16,041 nt of DNA from Zoogloeaceae bacterium (GTDB lineage Bacteria > Pseudomonadota > Gammaproteobacteria > Burkholderiales > Rhodocyclaceae), in assembly GCA_031278735.1 (NCBI GenBank), contig JAITJU010000064.1:1-16041 (forward strand), given 5' to 3'. Under the pieces are notes generated by a model. The model made no database searches. It was not told the origin of the DNA and was given only the letters and a program-made list of their open reading frames with translations. The position numbers and the translations under genes were made by a program. Positions 13,846-16,041 of the stretch are shown here, piece after piece (position 1 is the stretch's first letter; every line of letters begins with the position of its first letter).

Positions 13846-14430
13846 TCAGCCGAAATTCCTGGCCGCGAAATCCCAATCGATCAAGTGATTGACGAAGGCT
13901 TCAAGGAATTTGGGGCGCAGGTTGCGGTAATCAATGTAGTAGGCGTGTTCCCAGACATCAACGCACAGGAGCGGAACGTCGTCGGTAGTCAGGGGGGTGG
14001 CGGCGGCGCTGGTGTTGACGATGTCCAGCGCGCCGTCCGGTTTTTTGACCAGCCAGGTCCAGCCGGAACCGAAGTTGCCGGCGGCGGCGGTCTGGAAGGT
14101 TTTCTTGAATGTTTCAAAATCGCCCCATTTGGCGTTGATGGCCGCCGCCAGCGCGCCGTCAGGCGCGCCGCCGCCGTTGGGTTTCATGCTGTTCCAGAAA
14201 AAGGCGTGATTCCACACCTGCGCCGCGTTGTTGAAAATGCCGCCCGCGGGTGCCTTGCGGATGACGGCTTCCAGCGGCAGATCGGCATATTCCGTGTCCT
14301 TGATCAGGGCGTTGAGGTTGACCACATAGCTGTTGTGGTGCTTGCCGTGGTGGTACGCGATGGTCTCCGGCGAAATGTGCGGGGAAAGCGCGTCTGGGGC
14401 ATAGGGAAGCGGGGGAAGTTGATGTTCCAT
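13846..14430 (-). CDS. sodB: Iron superoxide dismutase SodB
   Basis: This cytoplasmic enzyme converts superoxide to hydrogen peroxide and oxygen. The 194-residue protein has the usual Fe-SOD length and no signal peptide. Metal ligands are His27 (in YHHGKHHNSYV), His75 (in QVWNHAFFWNSM), Asp158 and His162 (in DVWEHAYYIDYRN). The AAQVWNHAFFWN block, with Gln71 in the N-terminal domain, is the mark of the iron-type enzyme; manganese enzymes carry Gly there. The ATG at 14430 follows GGAG by seven bases. It has its own promoter in the 82-bp gap after clsB. Confidence 0.97.
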   Translation of the reverse strand: MEHQLPPLPYAPDALSPHISPETIAYHHGKHHNSYVVNLNALIKDTEYADLPLEAVIRKAPAGGIFNNAAQVWNHAFFWNSMKPNGGGAPDGALAAAINAKWGDFETFKKTFQTAAAGNFGSGWTWLVKKPDGALDIVNTSAAATPLTTDDVPLLCVDVWEHAYYIDYRNLRPKFLEAFVNHLIDWDFAARNFG

Positions 14431-14466
14431 TTGGGTTCTCCGTTGGTTTTTTGTTTGGGGAGGCTG

Positions 14467-14495
14467 ATTTTAGGAGGCTTTGCGGATAGCGTCCA
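14467..14495 (-). promoter_or_regulatory. Promoter of sodB
   Basis: On the minus strand the -35 is TGGACG (14495-14490) and the -10 is TAAAAT (14472-14467), with an ideal 17-bp spacer. The -10 ends 36 bp before the ATG, implying a leader of about 30 nt. I see no clear Fur box. Confidence 0.6.
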
Positions 14496-14512
14496 GTGTT
14501 CGCAAAAAGAGA

Positions 14513-15703
14513 TCAGGAACTCCCGTTTTTATCCTCCGCCTTTCGCTCCCGGACGCCCAGCGCGGTCATCAGGCAGACGAGGCCGTAGCAGAGCCAGCGC
14601 AACAGGCGGGAATGCCAGGGCAGACGTTCCAGGATGTTCAGGGTCAGTTCCTTCGCGTCATTGGCGATGGCCTGGCGCAGACTGGCGTCCAGTTCGACGG
14701 CGAACGGGGAATCGAGGACGGCGACATTGCTCTCCCGCGCGAGAAACAGGCTGAAGGGATCGATATTGAAGGAGCCAACGGTCGCCCATTTCTGATCGAT
14801 GACGGCAACCTTGGCGTGCAGGAAGCCCCGCTGATACTCGAAAATGCGTACGCCTGCGCGCAGCAAGAGGCCATACAGCGCCTGCGAAGCGTGGTGCAGC
14901 AGCGGATGGTCGCTTTTGCCCTGCAACAGCACCGTAACGCGAATGCCGCGCCGGGCGGCGTTGGTCAGGGCGCGGCGAAAACGCAGTCCGGGGAAGAAAT
15001 AGGCGTTGGCAATCACGATGGAAACCCGCGCGGCGCGCATGGCTTCCAAATAGGCGTTGGCGATGGTGTTGCGATGGCGAATGCTGTTGCGCAACAAAAA
15101 CGCCGCCTGCTGGAAGCCCGCCACCGGCGGATCGGGCAGGTCGTTCGCGGGCAGCCGGTCGCGGCGCTTGAAACTGGCCCAGGCGACTTTTTCCCAGTCG
15201 CGCCGCAAGGTATCCCAGATCGGCGCCAGCAATGGCCCCTCAATGCGCACACAGTAATCGAAGCGCGGACCGATATGGAAGGGGACGTTGTAATCGTCGA
15301 TGATGTTGATGCCGCCGATGAAGGCGATACGCCTGTCGATGGCGACGAGCTTGCGATGCAGGCGGCGCAGGCGATGGCGGCGCAGGCGAAACGCGCCGGA
15401 AAAGCGGGCGATTTCCAAGCGAAACACCAGCACCGCCACGCCCGCCGCGCGCAGGAGGTCGCCAAAAGTGGCGATGAAATGCCGCGCGCCAAATCCATCG
15501 ACCAGCACCCGCGCCCGGACGCCGCGCCGCGCCGCGTCCGCCAGCGCCGCCGCGACCGCGCGCCCGATGGCGTCGTCGGCAAAAATGTAGGCTTCCAGAA
15601 AAATCTCGCGCCGCGCCGCCGCTATCGCTTCCAGAAGCGCTGGGAAGTATGCTTCGCCGCAACGAAGCAGGGTGATGTGATTGCCGCCTGTGAATTCCGT
15701 CAT
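14513..15703 (-). CDS. clsB: ClsB-like cardiolipin synthase, phospholipase D family
   Basis: This enzyme would join phosphatidylglycerol molecules to form cardiolipin. The 396-residue protein has two HKD motifs, the two halves of the phospholipase D active site: His116, Lys118, Asp123 (LHRKLVAID, followed by FIGGINI) and His296, Lys298, Asp303 (LHAKVAVID, followed by GSFNIDPFS). It lacks the two N-terminal membrane helices of ClsA and is close to ClsB/YbhO in length. The first HKD is preceded by an arginine-rich stretch (FRLRRHRLRRLHRK), likely a membrane-contact surface. A short hydrophobic stretch (340-385 region) precedes a charged tail. The ATG at 15703 has AGGA only one base away. It lies 23 bp after the upstream gene. 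Confidence 0.92.
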   Translation of the reverse strand: MTEFTGGNHITLLRCGEAYFPALLEAIAAARREIFLEAYIFADDAIGRAVAAALADAARRGVRARVLVDGFGARHFIATFGDLLRAAGVAVLVFRLEIARFSGAFRLRRHRLRRLHRKLVAIDRRIAFIGGINIIDDYNVPFHIGPRFDYCVRIEGPLLAPIWDTLRRDWEKVAWASFKRRDRLPANDLPDPPVAGFQQAAFLLRNSIRHRNTIANAYLEAMRAARVSIVIANAYFFPGLRFRRALTNAARRGIRVTVLLQGKSDHPLLHHASQALYGLLLRAGVRIFEYQRGFLHAKVAVIDQKWATVGSFNIDPFSLFLARESNVAVLDSPFAVELDASLRQAIANDAKELTLNILERLPWHSRLLRWLCYGLVCLMTALGVRERKAEDKNGSS

Positions 15704-15726
15704 TTCCTGCCGCGCGCCCTTACAGC

Positions 15727-16041
15727 CTACAGCCCGCGCGCCCAGGCCGGACGCAGGGGCGCGTTTTCCGGACGCGCCAGCGCGTCGCGCAGTTGCCCCA
15801 GCAGTTTTTCCCTGTCTTCCGGCAGTGTGCCGCGCAGGGCAAGCCAGTTGGAGGCGTGATCGCTGCGAAAAACAGTGTGTTGCAGCCGGAGCCGCTCAAT
15901 GAATTGCGCCAATTCGCCCAGAAGTTCGGGGATGGAGAGCGGCGTCCATTCGGGAAAAGCGGCGCGAAAACGCGCTTCGCCCGACGGGAAGCTCAACACC
16001 AGCGTTGCCAGATATTCCGGTTGCGCGGCGTTCATCAATTC
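15727..16041 (-). CDS. 3' end of a probable radical SAM protein
   Basis: The frame is open to the window edge, so only the last 104 residues are visible; an in-frame ATG at 16035 and a TTG at 16038 are probably internal. The stretch QHTVFRSDHASNWLALRGTL followed by PEDREKLLGQL resembles the C-terminal block (FRSNHASNYLPLKGTL-like) that I recall from a broad group of radical SAM proteins of unclear function. The catalytic CxxxCxxC motif would be outside the window, so the call depends on this tail alone. The gene ends 23 bp before clsB and probably shares its transcript. Confidence 0.72.
   Translation of the reverse strand, partial: ELMNAAQPEYLATLVLSFPSGEARFRAAFPEWTPLSIPELLGELAQFIERLRLQHTVFRSDHASNWLALRGTLPEDREKLLGQLRDALARPENAPLRPAWARGL

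Noticed and set aside
14480..15859. A 459-codon plus-strand frame opposite clsB
   Set aside because: Composition is typical of antisense frames and the minus strand shows both HKD motifs of a phospholipase D enzyme.
1..16041. CRISPR arrays, insertion sequences, phage genes, toxin-antitoxin pairs, riboswitches
   Set aside because: I looked for regularly spaced repeats, transposase or integrase motifs, small paired ORFs and known riboswitch cores and found none that I could support.

Overview
This is a GC-rich, densely packed chromosomal segment, most likely from a betaproteobacterium. The evidence is the cysE-iscR-desulfurase-iscS-iscU cluster, a BPSS1780-like membrane protein, the rsfS-rlmH-maf block, the ThrH-type phosphatase, and proteobacterial tRNA and promoter features. 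A Rhodocyclales-like lineage is plausible, but the sequence alone does not settle it. Nearly all genes are recognisable housekeeping genes. I see no phage, insertion sequence, CRISPR array or toxin-antitoxin system.

Layout. (1) 1-3954, minus strand: cysE, iscR, a second NifS-like cysteine desulfurase, iscS and the 5' part of iscU. Read in transcription order, this joins cysteine synthesis to sulfur mobilisation and Fe-S cluster assembly. (2) 4137-4814, plus strand: an unrecognised membrane-anchored protein. (3) 4844-5322: tRNA-Ser(GGA) on plus and tRNA-Pro(GGG) on minus, facing each other, each with a clear promoter. A 14-bp tandem repeat and two small hairpins lie between them. (4) 5337-5437: an intergenic inverted repeat bracketed by a 10-bp direct repeat. 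(5) 5498-10272, plus strand: a six-helix membrane protein, then rsfS, rlmH, maf, an ABC ATPase and its large permease. rsfS to permease is tightly spaced and probably one operon. (6) 10488-13732, minus strand: thrH, cutA, dsbD, pgpA in transcription order, with short gaps or overlaps. (7) 13846-14430, minus: iron superoxide dismutase with its own promoter. (8) 14513-16041, minus: a ClsB-like cardiolipin synthase, preceded by the 3' end of a probable radical SAM protein cut by the window edge.

How the genes fit together. CysE makes O-acetylserine for cysteine, the two desulfurases draw sulfur from cysteine, IscU is the scaffold and IscR the likely regulator. RsfS and RlmH act on the ribosome, and Maf removes aberrant nucleotides. 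DsbD supplies periplasmic reductant, CutA is linked to divalent metal tolerance, and SodB handles superoxide. PgpA makes phosphatidylglycerol, which ClsB can use for cardiolipin.

The least explained parts are the maf-linked ABC transporter, the 4137-4814 protein, the repeat-rich DNA around the tRNA genes, and a 17-bp tandem duplication that places a six-codon mini-ORF on the maf start. None of these amounts to clear evidence for a new system.
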